NCBI RefSeq assembly: GCF_000835495.1
Contig: NW_015622542.1
Coordinates: 4,982,485-5,046,484 of the forward strand
Source of the DNA: Cladophialophora immunda
Lineage: Eukaryota > Ascomycota > Eurotiomycetes > Chaetothyriales > Herpotrichiellaceae
Direction: 5' to 3'
DNA: 64,000 nt
Part shown: in pieces, positions 9,493 through 20,212 of the stretch
Layout: the number at the start of each line of letters is the position of its first letter
Position numbering within the stretch: position 1 is the stretch's first letter
Program-made: the position numbers and the translations under genes
The notes under the pieces: generated by a model
What the model was told of the DNA's origin: nothing
What the model saw: the letters and a program-made list of their open reading frames with translations, nothing else
Database searches by the model: none

Positions 9493-11337
9493 TCAATGAC
9501 TCGTACCCTCCCTCGTCCCTCTCCCTTGCTGTTCCCTCCTACCCCCCTGGCTGACCCGGCCGGTGATGTCTTGCCATGTCGCATCGAACCTTCTGCCTGT
9601 GCTTGCCAATAGGCCTTCCTCTTCTTCCTCGAGCTCATCTTCCTCCGCGTCCGGATCTGATAGCTTCGGTGTACGGAACAGGAGAACAACGAAGCCGAGC
9701 AGGAAAATCCCCAGAAAGACGAACTGGGCCCAGAAATCGACAACACCGAAGAAGGGAAAGTTGACCGTCACTCGATTGAGGAACGTCGACACCACAGAGG
9801 GAGTGCACACATTCTTGGCGGCAGGGTTGTCGGTTGACTCTGTGCATGGTACAATGTGCTGGGGGTGATCAGTACAGTCGGGTTGCTCCCCAGGGTGCTT
9901 GAGGGGGTGGTCGCAGAACGTCTGAGGGCCAAAAGTGGCGTATTGTGGAGCCACCATCATCGCTATTGAGTAGTTGATAGCCAGTGTCATGAGAGTGAGC
10001 ATGACAGTGGCGACCAACAATGCTTGTGGCGATGTGTGAGCTTTCCGGATTCTGAAGATGGTGATCCACAAGACGCGGATACCAATGGTCGCGATGCCGA
10101 GGATGCTCGCACTGAAAAAAAGCATCACGATCAGCATGAAGATGACATAGTCGATGGGGAACACTTTGGCGGACATGACCAGGATCCAGTTGACCGGTTG
10201 GAAGATGTTGATGTGTGCGAGCAGATAGCCGCAGTGCTGTTTGCAGATCGAGTTCTTGGCCTTGTCAATGCCCGTAATCAGCATGCTGGCGAAGATCAAC
10301 AGCACAATGATCACCAGCAAAAGTCCAAGAATGAGCTTGATAGGCCGCAGAATGGCGCCCAGCTTGATCCAAATCTTCCAGAAAATATTCTGATCTTTCC
10401 CCGAGGATTCTTCGGCGAGCCGTTGGTGACGACGAAGAGTGCGCTCTTCGCGGACAAGCGCGTCAAGTTCTCTTTGATCTTTGGAGGACAGGCCATCAGG
10501 ATTGCCTTGAGCGCGGCCCTCCAGCTGTCTCTGCCTTTCGAGATTGCTTTCCAACTGAGACGCGGTGGATTCGCTTAACGCCGGTGCCGAGATACTAGGC
10601 GCGGACTTGATCAGTGTGAGAGGGAGAAGCGCGAGGCCTGCTGCAGTATAGAAGCAGTAGATCAGGACGCCAATCGTGATCAAAAGGCCCAGCGCAAAGG
10701 TCAAGGCGCGTTCTCCGTGGTTTTCGGCCAGCAATTTCTTGAAAAAGTCGAGGTCGAAATGAGCTCCCTCTCGGTGACGGGCGACGGGGACGAAGAAGCC
10801 TACGAGGAAAAGGGCGACGCAAAGGAAGACGAAGGCCAGAGTGTATTTGGAAGCAGCCCAGAATCTGGAGCCGAATGTTTGCGTACCCTCCTCTTGGGCG
10901 ATTTCGTCATATTCTTCATACCAGAAGTAGGTAAACGGAATGACGAGCAGACACAAAAGCGCATCGAGCGAGTATAGAAGATAGTAGACGATCCGGAGGG
11001 TAAGCGTGATGTTGTCGACCTTCTCTTGGTTTGCCCAATCCTTCCGTCTGCCTAGCTTTGAGCTTGTGGTACTAGAGACCAGCGCGACATCGACCGGAAG
11101 GAGGAGGACGGTTGCCAGGAGACATGTGATGGTGAAGATGCAGACCGTGGTGACGAACATAGACCGGTCCCGATGTGTCTGGTAGAGGTAGACGAAGAGA
11201 CAAGCGACGGAGAGGAGGATGACTATGGCAATGGCATAGACGACCCAGATCAAGGTGATTTGGATGTAACCCGCCGCGGCCATGTTCGAGAAACCTGGTT
11301 CCTCGAGCCCAGTCATTGTCAATGGGGAGAGCTGCAT
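9493..11337 (-). CDS. LMBD1-type probable lysosomal/vacuolar cobalamin transporter
   Basis: Intronless, 614 residues from the ATG at 11335-11337 ([16 protein letters not shown]). Later in-frame ATGs at 11316 and 11283 would shorten it by 7 or 18 residues; the latter starts directly at the first membrane helix. About nine hydrophobic segments are seen, beginning with [19 protein letters not shown] and ending with [17 protein letters not shown] long cytosolic loop follows the fifth segment (Glu/Arg-rich, residues about 280-340), and the C-terminal tail is acidic ([11 protein letters not shown]). Topology and the conserved YQTHRDRS and FKKLL-type loop match LMBR1-domain protein 1, which in animals exports vitamin B12 from lysosomes. 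Transport of cobalamin in a fungus is inferred only from family. It shares a 500-base divergent promoter with cft1. Confidence 0.88.
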   Translation of the reverse strand: MQLSPLTMTGLEEPGFSNMAAAGYIQITLIWVVYAIAIVILLSVACLFVYLYQTHRDRSMFVTTVCIFTITCLLATVLLLPVDVALVSSTTSSKLGRRKDWANQEKVDNITLTLRIVYYLLYSLDALLCLLVIPFTYFWYEEYDEIAQEEGTQTFGSRFWAASKYTLAFVFLCVALFLVGFFVPVARHREGAHFDLDFFKKLLAENHGERALTFALGLLITIGVLIYCFYTAAGLALLPLTLIKSAPSISAPALSESTASQLESNLERQRQLEGRAQGNPDGLSSKDQRELDALVREERTLRRHQRLAEESSGKDQNIFWKIWIKLGAILRPIKLILGLLLVIIVLLIFASMLITGIDKAKNSICKQHCGYLLAHINIFQPVNWILVMSAKVFPIDYVIFMLIVMLFFSASILGIATIGIRVLWITIFRIRKAHTSPQALLVATVMLTLMTLAINYSIAMMVAPQYATFGPQTFCDHPLKHPGEQPDCTDHPQHIVPCTESTDNPAAKNVCTPSVVSTFLNRVTVNFPFFGVVDFWAQFVFLGIFLLGFVVLLFRTPKLSDPDAEEDELEEEEEGLLASTGRRFDATWQDITGRVSQGGRREQQGRGTREGTSH

Positions 11338-11840
11338 GGTGATGGTCTTGACTACTTCAATTGAGTGGTGGGCTGTTCGCAATGGCACAGCGTCTGCATC
11401 TCAGGCCAGCTGGATGACTCCAAGTGATGCGAAGGTAAGAGAAATGGTGCAGTGCGGCAGTCAGGCGCAATTGTGACCTCAGGGTGGGAGAAGGTCGTGG
11501 TAGCGCAGCTTGAGCGTCGCCTGATGGAAGATGCAAGTCCGTCGTCATAGCTGCCCACTTTGTGTTTGTCTTTCTGAATCCGGACTAGTGCAATACTAGT
11601 AGCCCGTCACGTGCACGGCCAAAATATCAAACCCAAGTCGTTGACTTGGCCCCTTCATGCTCTCCGTCCACTCTGTAAGATATGTCAATCTCTACAATCC
11701 TCCCTCGATCTGACTATTCTCGGTGATGCGGCTACAAAAAAAGCGCCTGGAAAAGCCCATGGAGATGCCAGGAAGATATTAGTGCTGCTGGCACTCATCC
11801 GATCATCTGTCACCCTCCGTTCTCCAACCTCCACCTCAGA
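11338..11840. promoter_or_regulatory. Divergent promoter region, LMBD1 gene / cft1
   Basis: About 500 bases separate the start codons of two head-to-head genes. No TATA box is clear on either side, consistent with housekeeping promoters. A CACGTG E-box lies at about 11609-11614 (gtCACGTGca). Confidence 0.55.
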
Positions 11841-14800
11841 ATGCAGTGCTACTCCGAGCTCATCCCTCCTTCTGGCGTCACCCACGCCCTCTCCCTCCCA
11901 TTCACTTCACCCAATGCCGACAACCTGATCATCGCACGGACATCCTTGCTTCAAGTCTTCCAATGCGAGCCCGTCAATGCCGGTCAGGAAACGAGACTTG
12001 TCTTGATCGCCGAATACAACTTGGCAGGGACAGTCACCTCGTTAGGCAAAGTCCAGATTGCCGACTCGAAAAGTGGAGGGGACGTCGTCCTCATTGCTCT
12101 TCGTGATGCGAAGCTGAGCCTTGTCGAATGGGACCCCGAGTTGCATAGCATATCTACTCTGTCAATACATTTCTACGAGCATCATGATCTCCAGTCTGCT
12201 CCGTGGCAACCTGATCTCGCTGAATGTGTCAGTCATCTGACGATTGACCCATCAAGTAGATGTGCCGCCTTCAATTTCGGCGTCAGTAATCTTGCCATTA
12301 TCCCTTTCCACCAAGCCGGAGACGATCTGGCTATGGACGACTTGGATGACCTCGATGGGGAAGACAGGGAAAAGTCTGTACAGACAGAACAAGCTGATGG
12401 GCATGTTCATGGGCCCACAGCGCCTTACAGCCCATCATTTGTTCTGCCTATGACCGTTCTTGATCCTGGCTTGCTGCACCCTGTGGACATTGCTTTCCTC
12501 CATGAGTATCGCGACCCTACCATTGGTATACTTTACTCTACCGCTGCCCGCTCCTCCAATATGAGTCCAGAACGGCGGGATGTCACAATCTATGCGGTCT
12601 ATGCCTTGGACCTTGACCAAAAGGCATCAACCACTTTGCAATCTGTTCAGAAGCTTCCCAATGACCTCTATCGGATCATTGCTCTTCCTTTACCAGTCAG
12701 CGGCGCTTTACTGGTTGGTGGCAACGAGTTGATCCATATCGACCAAGGAGGCAAATCCAGCGCTATGGCCGTGAATGAGCTGGCGAGAGAGGCATCTGCC
12801 TTTCCCATGGCTGACCACTCCGAGGCCCGTCTGAAGTTGGAAGGCTGTCAGGTCGAGCACTTGGGAAATGCAAATGGTGACATGCTGATCATTTTGAGGT
12901 CTGGAGAACTTGCTCTCTTGACGTTCCGAATGGACGGTCGTTCGGTCTCTGGGATGACGCTTCGTCGACTCGGCGACGCACAAATGCAAAGTCTGTTCAT
13001 GGGAGCAGCGTCTTGCACGACCAATCTCGGAATGAATCGGCTCTTCATTGGGAGCGAGGAGGCCGATTCAGTCTTACTTGCGACGGAGAAGAAGGTCCCT
13101 CAATTGAAGCGAATACGCTCCCGAGCGCAGATACAGGCCAATGAAGTTGAGCCCCAGGACGATGACGATGAAGAAGATGGTTATGATGACGATGATGACC
13201 TCTACGCCGAAATCATTGACGGACACAATGGCCATTCCTCGAGCGAGCTAAGCGGCCAGAGCTTTCGAGCGGTCGATCGGCTTGCATGTTTAGCACCAAT
13301 CAACGACATTGCCTTGGGGAATCTGGGCAAGCGAAAACGCGATGATGCCGATGAACCAGACCGACCTGATTCAGCAGAGCGGGAACTTGTCTGTGCATAT
13401 GGTCGAGGCAATGCCGGTGGGATCGCCTTTATCCGTCGACAGCTGGAGCCAAAGGTAACGCAACGAATAAAGTACGACGATGCCATTGGACTCTGGTGTT
13501 TCAATTCTGGTAGAAAGAATCAGAATGAGACTGACAAGCATGTGGACTCTGGATTCGACAACCTCATTCTGGTCTCGCAAGTGACTCTGGACGGCGCCGG
13601 GAAGTCTTCGTTGTTTTCACTGGCAGACGAAAATCTGGTCCCGATCGCAGATACGGACTTTGATGAGTCTGCTGGCTCTACCATATCTGTCTTCAAGCTG
13701 GAAATGACTAATCACACAATCCAAGTACTTCCTACAGAAGTCCGTGTGTATGATGCCAATTTCGGACTCTCCCAGATATTTCCTGTCGTGGATGAAGAAG
13801 AGGGCCAGACAGCCAGAGCGGTGAAGGCCACTTTCGCCGAGCCGTATCTCATCCTTGTCAGAGATGATGGAAACATGACCTTACTCAAAGCCGATAGAGC
13901 CGGCGAACTGGATGAGGTTGAGCTTTCCACCACTCTCAAGAACAATTCTGTCCTGTCAGCCTCGCTCTATCATGATACTAGCGATTTCTTCCAGACATCG
14001 AGATTTTATGAGAGTGCTGGAGCGTCACGAGGGCCGGTTCTGGCGCTGTTGACATCTGAAGGGCACTTTTGCCTACTGTCACTGCCAAACACCGCCCTTG
14101 AGGTGTTTCAATGTGATAGCCTGCCGTTCCTTCCCACTTATCTAATGCAAGGCCTACAATTGCCGAAGCATTGGAGGAACAAGGACGATTTGGCCGAAAC
14201 CCTCCTCGTCGACCTGGGAGACGCAACTGAAAGTCGACCATACTTGATCGCTCGCAACACGACGGGAGATGTCATTCTTTATGAGCCCTTCGCAGATCCG
14301 ACGGTGGTGGGAAGCTTCAAGTTCAAGAAAGTCTCGACCAAGCCAGCCGAAGCGCCTGAAGATCAAATTGAGGAAGAAGGGGAAGAAACCTCACTGCGGC
14401 CGATGCAAGTCATCAAGAATCTCGCTGGCCACGCTTCAGTGTTCATCCCTGGCTTGCGCCCGATGCTTATTCTACGCAACGCTTCCACAATGCCTCACAT
14501 TTACGAGCTGGGGTTGCAAAATATCAGGTCAATGAGTGCGATCCACGTTGAAAGCTGCCGCAATGGCTTCGTGTTCATCGACGAGTCCGATCATCTCTGC
14601 TTCTCTCAGCTTCCTTCATCACTCATGCTGGGGCAATCAGACTGGATCATCAAGCGCATCCCGTTGGGACAAGATGTCGCCTCTCTTACCTACTTTGGAC
14701 CTACAGATTCCTATGTCCTTGCCACAAACCACACGGTGGACTTCCAGCTTCCCCAAGACGATGAATGGCATCCGGAATGGCAAAATGAAGCCACGACCTT

Positions 14801-15974
14801 CTTCCCCACCACGCTGCAATCTACGCTGAAGCTCCTGAGCTCGAAAACTCATCGGATCATCAGCCAGTATCATTTTGACCATTCTGAAAGGATTCTGGCT
14901 GTGAAAACGCTCAATCTCGAAGTTTCCGAGGAAACGCACGAACGCAAGGATCTGATCGTCGTGGGCACGGCTCTGGTGAAGGGAGAGAATGTCACCACGC
15001 GAGGGAACTTGTATATCTTCGACGTGGTGGACGTCGTTCCCGAGCCAGATGTGCCTGAAACCGATCTCAAGCTCAAGCTCATCACAAGAGAAGATGTGCG
15101 TGGTGCCGTCTCGGCAATCTCGGGGGTGGGATCACAAGGGTTCCTCCTGGCCGCGCAGGGCCAGAAATGCATGGTCCGAGGACTGAAGGAGGACATGTCC
15201 ATTCTGCCGGTCGCGTTCTTGGACATGCGGTATTACGTGCACGTGGCGAAGGAACTTCCAGGGACGGGTCTGTGCATTTTGGGAGACGGCTTTTCGGGAT
15301 TGTGGTTGGTAGGGTACTCGGAAGAACCGTACAAGTTGCAGATCCTGGGCCGCGACTTCGAAAACCCGGCTGTGCTCGCCGCCGAGTTCTTGCCGGACGG
15401 GAAACAGCTATATATCGTCTCCTCGGACGAGGACGGCACGTTGAGGGTGTTGCAGTATGACCCGGAAAACCCAAAGACAGAGCGAGGGACCAAGCTGCTG
15501 TTGAGAAGCACGTTTCACAGCGGAGCGGTCCCGACGACCATGACATTGATAGCGTCGTCGGCGCCAAACAATTCTCGTGGCAGCAATGACGAGATGGACC
15601 TCGAGGACAGCAACAACGACAGCAACAACAACAGCAACCAGCCGCAGCCAGCTCAGATCCTCATCACCACGCAATCCGGGTCGATCGCTCTCCTCACCCC
15701 TCTCCGTGAGAGCACGTACCGCCGCCTCTCGACCTTGCAGAACACCCTGGTCGCCACCCTCGACCACCAGCCTGCGAGCCTCAACCCACGGGCATATCGC
15801 CAGGTGGAGACCGACGGCATTGGTGGCCGCGGGGTCATCGACGGCGACCTGGCGAGGAGGTGGTGGGAGACGAGCACCCAGCAGCGTGTCAACAGCGCCG
15901 ACAAAGCGGGCGGGAGCATCTGGGAACTCCGGGCTGATCTGGCCATGCTCACTGGTGCTAATCTTGGGTTGTGA
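11841..15974 (+). CDS. cft1: Cleavage and polyadenylation factor subunit Cft1 (CPSF160)
   Basis: Intronless, 1377 residues. It begins MQCYSELIPPSGVTHALSLPF, the usual start of this family, and reads through three propeller regions to the C-terminal CPSF-A domain with WELRADLAMLTGAN at the end. Cft1/CPSF160 is the large scaffold of the nuclear mRNA 3'-end processing complex; with Pfs2 and Yth1 it recognises the polyadenylation signal. Two low-complexity loops are visible: an Asp/Glu-rich one (about residues 433-455, containing GYDDDDDLYAEI) and an Asn/Ser/Gln-rich one (about 1253-1270) encoded by an AAC/AGC repeat. Length is within the normal range for filamentous fungi (about 1350-1450). It is divergent from the LMBD1 gene. 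Confidence 0.95.
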   Translation: MQCYSELIPPSGVTHALSLPFTSPNADNLIIARTSLLQVFQCEPVNAGQETRLVLIAEYNLAGTVTSLGKVQIADSKSGGDVVLIALRDAKLSLVEWDPELHSISTLSIHFYEHHDLQSAPWQPDLAECVSHLTIDPSSRCAAFNFGVSNLAIIPFHQAGDDLAMDDLDDLDGEDREKSVQTEQADGHVHGPTAPYSPSFVLPMTVLDPGLLHPVDIAFLHEYRDPTIGILYSTAARSSNMSPERRDVTIYAVYALDLDQKASTTLQSVQKLPNDLYRIIALPLPVSGALLVGGNELIHIDQGGKSSAMAVNELAREASAFPMADHSEARLKLEGCQVEHLGNANGDMLIILRSGELALLTFRMDGRSVSGMTLRRLGDAQMQSLFMGAASCTTNLGMNRLFIGSEEADSVLLATEKKVPQLKRIRSRAQIQANEVEPQDDDDEEDGYDDDDDLYAEIIDGHNGHSSSELSGQSFRAVDRLACLAPINDIALGNLGKRKRDDADEPDRPDSAERELVCAYGRGNAGGIAFIRRQLEPKVTQRIKYDDAIGLWCFNSGRKNQNETDKHVDSGFDNLILVSQVTLDGAGKSSLFSLADENLVPIADTDFDESAGSTISVFKLEMTNHTIQVLPTEVRVYDANFGLSQIFPVVDEEEGQTARAVKATFAEPYLILVRDDGNMTLLKADRAGELDEVELSTTLKNNSVLSASLYHDTSDFFQTSRFYESAGASRGPVLALLTSEGHFCLLSLPNTALEVFQCDSLPFLPTYLMQGLQLPKHWRNKDDLAETLLVDLGDATESRPYLIARNTTGDVILYEPFADPTVVGSFKFKKVSTKPAEAPEDQIEEEGEETSLRPMQVIKNLAGHASVFIPGLRPMLILRNASTMPHIYELGLQNIRSMSAIHVESCRNGFVFIDESDHLCFSQLPSSLMLGQSDWIIKRIPLGQDVASLTYFGPTDSYVLATNHTVDFQLPQDDEWHPEWQNEATTFFPTTLQSTLKLLSSKTHRIISQYHFDHSERILAVKTLNLEVSEETHERKDLIVVGTALVKGENVTTRGNLYIFDVVDVVPEPDVPETDLKLKLITREDVRGAVSAISGVGSQGFLLAAQGQKCMVRGLKEDMSILPVAFLDMRYYVHVAKELPGTGLCILGDGFSGLWLVGYSEEPYKLQILGRDFENPAVLAAEFLPDGKQLYIVSSDEDGTLRVLQYDPENPKTERGTKLLLRSTFHSGAVPTTMTLIASSAPNNSRGSNDEMDLEDSNNDSNNNSNQPQPAQILITTQSGSIALLTPLRESTYRRLSTLQNTLVATLDHQPASLNPRAYRQVETDGIGGRGVIDGDLARRWWETSTQQRVNSADKAGGSIWELRADLAMLTGANLGL

Positions 15975-17092
15975 CTGTAGAGAAGACGCGGATTGGGTTC
16001 AGGGGTAGTAGGGAGGAAGGACGGCGGGCGGAGAGGTGTCGGATGGTGTCCTCGGTGGAATTTCAGCCTCGTACCCCCTAAGATGGTGGCTGCTTGAGAC
16101 GAACGAGCGAACGACAGACATGGAGGCCATGGGAAAGTAGGATTTAGCTCCATTGGGCATACCGAAAGACATTGCTTTATCTGCATTTCCTTTTTCTTCG
16201 CTTCCAAGTCCAACACCCCTCGGGAATGTCGGTCCGTAGGGAATCGTGTCAAGAGTATTTATGTGTCTGTACCGGGATATGATGCATCGCAGACTGCGCA
16301 TTGCAGTCAGTATGGAGCACATATTTCGACGGATTGACTGACTGACCGAGCAACCGCCAACTGAGTTCGAAGCTCCTGACCATCCCTGAACAAGACGGAC
16401 TCGGCATCGGACATTGGACATTGGACATTAGACATTGCGCATTGGACCTTGTTAGACACCAGACAGGCACAAGTTATATCACACCACAGGACCCAAGACG
16501 GCCAGCAAGCCATAAAGACGCAAGAGAAGTGTGAGACGGTCACCGGCAACGGCCGCGCCACAGGCGAAGATCAGATGATGTCGAGGTGGAACTTTGGACT
16601 AATCAAAATCGTCAGGCTTCAGCCGAGTCTCGATCCCCCAGTTTCTCCACCAAAGAAAGAGAACATCCTTCATCACGACAGATGAGAGACCATCGTGCGC
16701 CTCGTTATCCCATGAGAAGGTAGGTGCGTGTCCCAAGGTGGATTACACAGGGAATGCAGAGGAGAGCGCCGGTGGTCCTCAGCAATGGCCTTGATCGTCT
16801 CAAACACAAGTGAGTGGGCGTAGGACCAAGCATCCTGCAAAGGGACGTGGTGTGATGGTGTGGCTATTCACCAAAGGCACAATTTATGTCGAGCCCTCGG
16901 CCAGATTGTACGCTTCTCTCTTCCTCTCTCTTTCTCTCTTCTTCGCCTCATGCTCTCTACCATCTCACATTCCTACCAAACACCTTCTACGGATGTGTCC
17001 TGCTCTCTGAGCGTGCCGCTTGACATTCCACCGCCCGAGGGATATCTGACCAAGACTCGCTCCAACTTCATCGTGTCAACGACAACCACATC
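15975..17092. other. Intergenic, 1.1 kb, upstream of phosphofructokinase
   Basis: It contains the 3' flank of cft1, a heptamer-octamer repeat at 16409-16447 and a CT-rich tract (16909-16945, tctctcttcctctctctttctc in part) 150-180 bases before the pfk start. Pyrimidine-rich tracts near the start site are common in highly expressed fungal genes. Confidence 0.6.
16409..16447 (+). repeat. GGACATT-type tandem repeat
   Basis: Four direct copies of gacatt spaced by gg or ta (ggacatt ggacatt agacatt), then a degenerate copy (gcgcatt) and ggac. It is short and intergenic. Confidence 0.8.
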
Positions 17093-19513
17093 ATGGAGTT
17101 CAGCGTGGGCACCGCATCCTCTAGCACGAGGCGAATCGGGGTCATGACCAGCGGCGGGGATTCGCAGGGCATGAACGGGGTGGTCCGGGCGGTCGTGCGC
17201 ATGTCGATCCACATGGGATGCGAGGCCTACGCCATCCTCGAGGGGTACGACGGCCTCGTGCGCGGCGGGGACGCGATCAAGCGCATGTACTGGGACGACG
17301 TCCGGGGCTACCTCTCGCTGGGGGGCACGTTGATCGGCACGAAACGGTGCCGCGAGTTCTTCGAACGCGCCGGCCGGCTGAGGGCCGCGAGGAACATGAT
17401 CCTCAAGGGCATCTCGGGCCTGATCGTCTGCGGCGGCGACGGCAGCCTGACGGGCGCCGACCGGTTCCGGGCCGAGTGGCCCAGCCTGCTGGACGAGCTG
17501 GTGCAGACGCAGCAGCTCGCGCCCGACCAGATCACGCCCTACCGGCACCTCAACATCTGCGGGCTGGTCGGGTCGATCGACAACGACTTCTCCGGCACGG
17601 ACGCGACGATCGGGTGCTACTCGTCGCTGGAGCGGATCTGCGAGATGGTCGACGCCGTCTTCGACACGGCGGCGTCGCACATGCGCGGCTTCGTCATCGA
17701 GGTCATGGGCCGCCACTGCGGCTGGCTGGCGCTGATGGCCGCGATCGCCACGGGTGCCGACTACGTCTTCATCCCCGAGAAGCCGCCCGGCAGCGACTGG
17801 GAGGAGGAGATGTGCGAGATCGTCACCAGCCACCGCGGCCGGGGGAAGCGGCGCACCATCGTTATCATCTCCGAGGGCGCCCAGGACGTCGAGCTCAACC
17901 GCATCACCGCCGACCAGGTCGTCCAGGCCCTGACCGAGAAGCTCGACCTCGACACCCGCAAGACCGTGCTGGGCCACATCCAGCGCGGCGGCATGCCCTC
18001 GTACTACGACCGCTGGCTCGCCACCCTCCAGGGCGTCGAGGCCGTCAAGGCCCTCCTGGAGGCCACCCCGGACACGCCCTCGCCCGTTGTCACGGTGCGC
18101 GAGAACAAGATCCTGCGCTCCGACCTGCAGGAGTGCGTGCGCCTGACCAAGTCCGCGGGCGCGGCCGTCCAGGACAAGGACTGGACCAAGGCCATGAAGC
18201 TCCGCGACGTCGAGTTCAAGGACTACTTTGACAGCTACAAGCTCACCACGTCCACCAGCGAGGAGAGGCCGCGTCTGCGACTGCCCCCGGAAAAGCACAT
18301 GCGCATCGCCATCATCCACATTGGCGCCCCCGCGGCCGGCATGAATCCGGCCACTCGCGCCGCCGTGGCTTACTGCCTGTCTCGCGGGCACACCCCGCTG
18401 GCGATATACAATGGCTTTCCGGGACTACAGAGACACCACGACGATGAACCGGTGGGCTCGGTCCGAGAACTCAAGTGGATTGATGTCGACGGTTGGGTCA
18501 ACCAAGGCGGCTCCGAGCTGGGCACCAACCGAAGTCTACCGAGCGAAGATCTCGCAAAGACGGCTTACTGCTTTGACCTGTACAAATTCGACGCCCTCTT
18601 CTTGATCGGCGGCTTCGAGGCTTTCACTTCCGCCAGCCAGATCAGGAACAACAGAGACAAGTATCCTTCTTTCCGCATTCCACTCCTGGTCCTGCCCGCC
18701 ACCATCTCCAACAACGTCCCCGGGACCGAGTACTCGTTGGGCAGCGACACCTGCCTCAACACCCTGGTAGGATTCTGTGACGTGATCCGGCAGTCGGCGT
18801 CGGCCTCGCGGAGAAGAGTGTTTGTGGTCGAAACCCAGGGTGGCAAGTCTGGCTATCTGGCCACCATGACAGGTCTTGCCGTTGGTGCTTTAGCCGTTTA
18901 CACGCCAGAGGATGGCATCAACATGCGCATGTTGTTACGGGACATCGACTTTATCCGTGAAGACTTCCAGGACGACAAGGGCGCCTCGCGGGCGGGGAAG
19001 ATCATCCTCCGCAACGAGCGCGCAAGTCAAACTTACACCACACAGATGATCGCCGACGTGATCAATGTCGAGGCCCAAGGCAGATTCGACGCCCGCGCTG
19101 CAGTTCCCGCCCATTACCAACAGGGCATGAAGCCCTCGCCGATTGACCGCATCCGGTCCTTCAAGTTGGCCATCAAGTGCATGCAGTTCCTCGAAGACAA
19201 CTTCGCCGGCAAGAGCCAAGACGAAATCAATGCGAATCCTCTGAACGCGGCCATCATCGGTATCCAGGGATCGGAAGCCGTCTTCAGTCCCATGGGCAGC
19301 GACTACGGCTTGGAAGCGACCGAGACGGACTGGGCTTTACGTCGCCAGATCAACGAATATTGGCGGCCCATCAAGGACGTAATTGACATCCTCAGTGGTC
19401 GCCCAAACGACACAGGTGGCAATCCCTACGGCAAGCTGCCTGGATCCCCTGCAGAAGTGTTTAGATCTGTCGCCCCCAGCCGCGCGATCAGTCCTCTGCC
19501 ACAAATTCTTTAG
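17093..19513 (+). CDS. pfkA: ATP-dependent 6-phosphofructokinase (tandem-fused eukaryotic type)
   Basis: Intronless, 806 residues, the usual length of fungal PFK subunits, which carry two homologous halves. The N-terminal catalytic half has TSGGDSQGMNG (about 19-29; ATP loop), GGDGSLTG (about 113-120), GLVGSIDND (about 157-165; catalytic Asp), MGRHCGW (about 204-210) and LGHIQRGG (about 294-301). The C-terminal regulatory half starts near residue 402 (MRIAIIHIGAPAAGMN) with PATISNNVPGTEYSLGSD and ETQGGKSGY, and residues there are adapted for effector binding. The enzyme converts fructose-6-phosphate to fructose-1,6-bisphosphate in the cytosol. The N-terminal half is markedly richer in G/C at third codon positions than the C-terminal half, with a visible change near 18,400. 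Whether it is the main or a second pfk of the genome cannot be told here. Confidence 0.95.
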   Translation: MEFSVGTASSSTRRIGVMTSGGDSQGMNGVVRAVVRMSIHMGCEAYAILEGYDGLVRGGDAIKRMYWDDVRGYLSLGGTLIGTKRCREFFERAGRLRAARNMILKGISGLIVCGGDGSLTGADRFRAEWPSLLDELVQTQQLAPDQITPYRHLNICGLVGSIDNDFSGTDATIGCYSSLERICEMVDAVFDTAASHMRGFVIEVMGRHCGWLALMAAIATGADYVFIPEKPPGSDWEEEMCEIVTSHRGRGKRRTIVIISEGAQDVELNRITADQVVQALTEKLDLDTRKTVLGHIQRGGMPSYYDRWLATLQGVEAVKALLEATPDTPSPVVTVRENKILRSDLQECVRLTKSAGAAVQDKDWTKAMKLRDVEFKDYFDSYKLTTSTSEERPRLRLPPEKHMRIAIIHIGAPAAGMNPATRAAVAYCLSRGHTPLAIYNGFPGLQRHHDDEPVGSVRELKWIDVDGWVNQGGSELGTNRSLPSEDLAKTAYCFDLYKFDALFLIGGFEAFTSASQIRNNRDKYPSFRIPLLVLPATISNNVPGTEYSLGSDTCLNTLVGFCDVIRQSASASRRRVFVVETQGGKSGYLATMTGLAVGALAVYTPEDGINMRMLLRDIDFIREDFQDDKGASRAGKIILRNERASQTYTTQMIADVINVEAQGRFDARAAVPAHYQQGMKPSPIDRIRSFKLAIKCMQFLEDNFAGKSQDEINANPLNAAIIGIQGSEAVFSPMGSDYGLEATETDWALRRQINEYWRPIKDVIDILSGRPNDTGGNPYGKLPGSPAEVFRSVAPSRAISPLPQIL

Positions 19514-20212
19514 GCTGCTGCTCCCTCAGACGAGTTCCGGACGGCACCGATGCGGTGTACCGTGCAGGCTTTGCCTCTATCAGAGAGTATGAGGGTGCGA
19601 GTGATGTTGGAGTCAATGGCTCGTGACCTTGGTCCTTGTCGAAGGATCCATTGAAGCGTAGGGTAAAAGGTAACCGACAACCACGGTGGTAGCTTCGGCG
19701 TCGATTTTAAGTCATCCATGGGGGGACGATGGCAGGCACGGTAAATTGTAGGGATGAGGTAACAAGTTGTGCGTCTTGTCAAGGGGGAAACCAGACAATA
19801 ATGGCAAACACCAAGAGCGAATGGTGGAAACAGATTGCTTCTCATGCTCAGGCGGCTCAAAGCTGGCCTGGAAGGTGCTTGCAGAGTAGCCAGTAGAGAA
19901 ACAGGACTCGTTGTGAATGTGGCGAAGTGCAAAGTGCTTGTGCGATTGCTAACTAAGGCCAGAAATGCGTGTTCTGATGCTATCAGCAGAAAAGCAGATC
20001 CCACAATGCTCGTACGACCTGGCAGAAAGAGGATGATGAATGGACGACCCCATCTGCCGGCCCAAGGCGGAAAGCCCATCAGGCTGCACTCAAGGCTATG
20101 AAAAGCACCGATTAGCTAGAGCTGGCTCTTCATCGGAAACTAGACACCATCAATCGAGCAGCGCAACTGACAAAGAATGGTCGAGGCACTATCCGCACGC
20201 AGTCCACGACGT
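19514..20212. other. Convergent intergenic region, 700 bases
   Basis: 3' flanks of pfkA (plus) and the BCAS3 gene (minus). No gene or repeat is seen. Confidence 0.6.

Noticed and set aside
16973..18391. 472-codon open frame on the minus strand across pfkA
   Set aside because: It is a by-product of the high G/C third positions of pfkA; its translation is Arg/Gly/Val-rich and lacks any motif. The same applies to long antisense frames over cmr1 (1421-2413), P450-1 (39130-40200), the hydrolase (60427-61803) and the ankyrin gene start (51233-52345).
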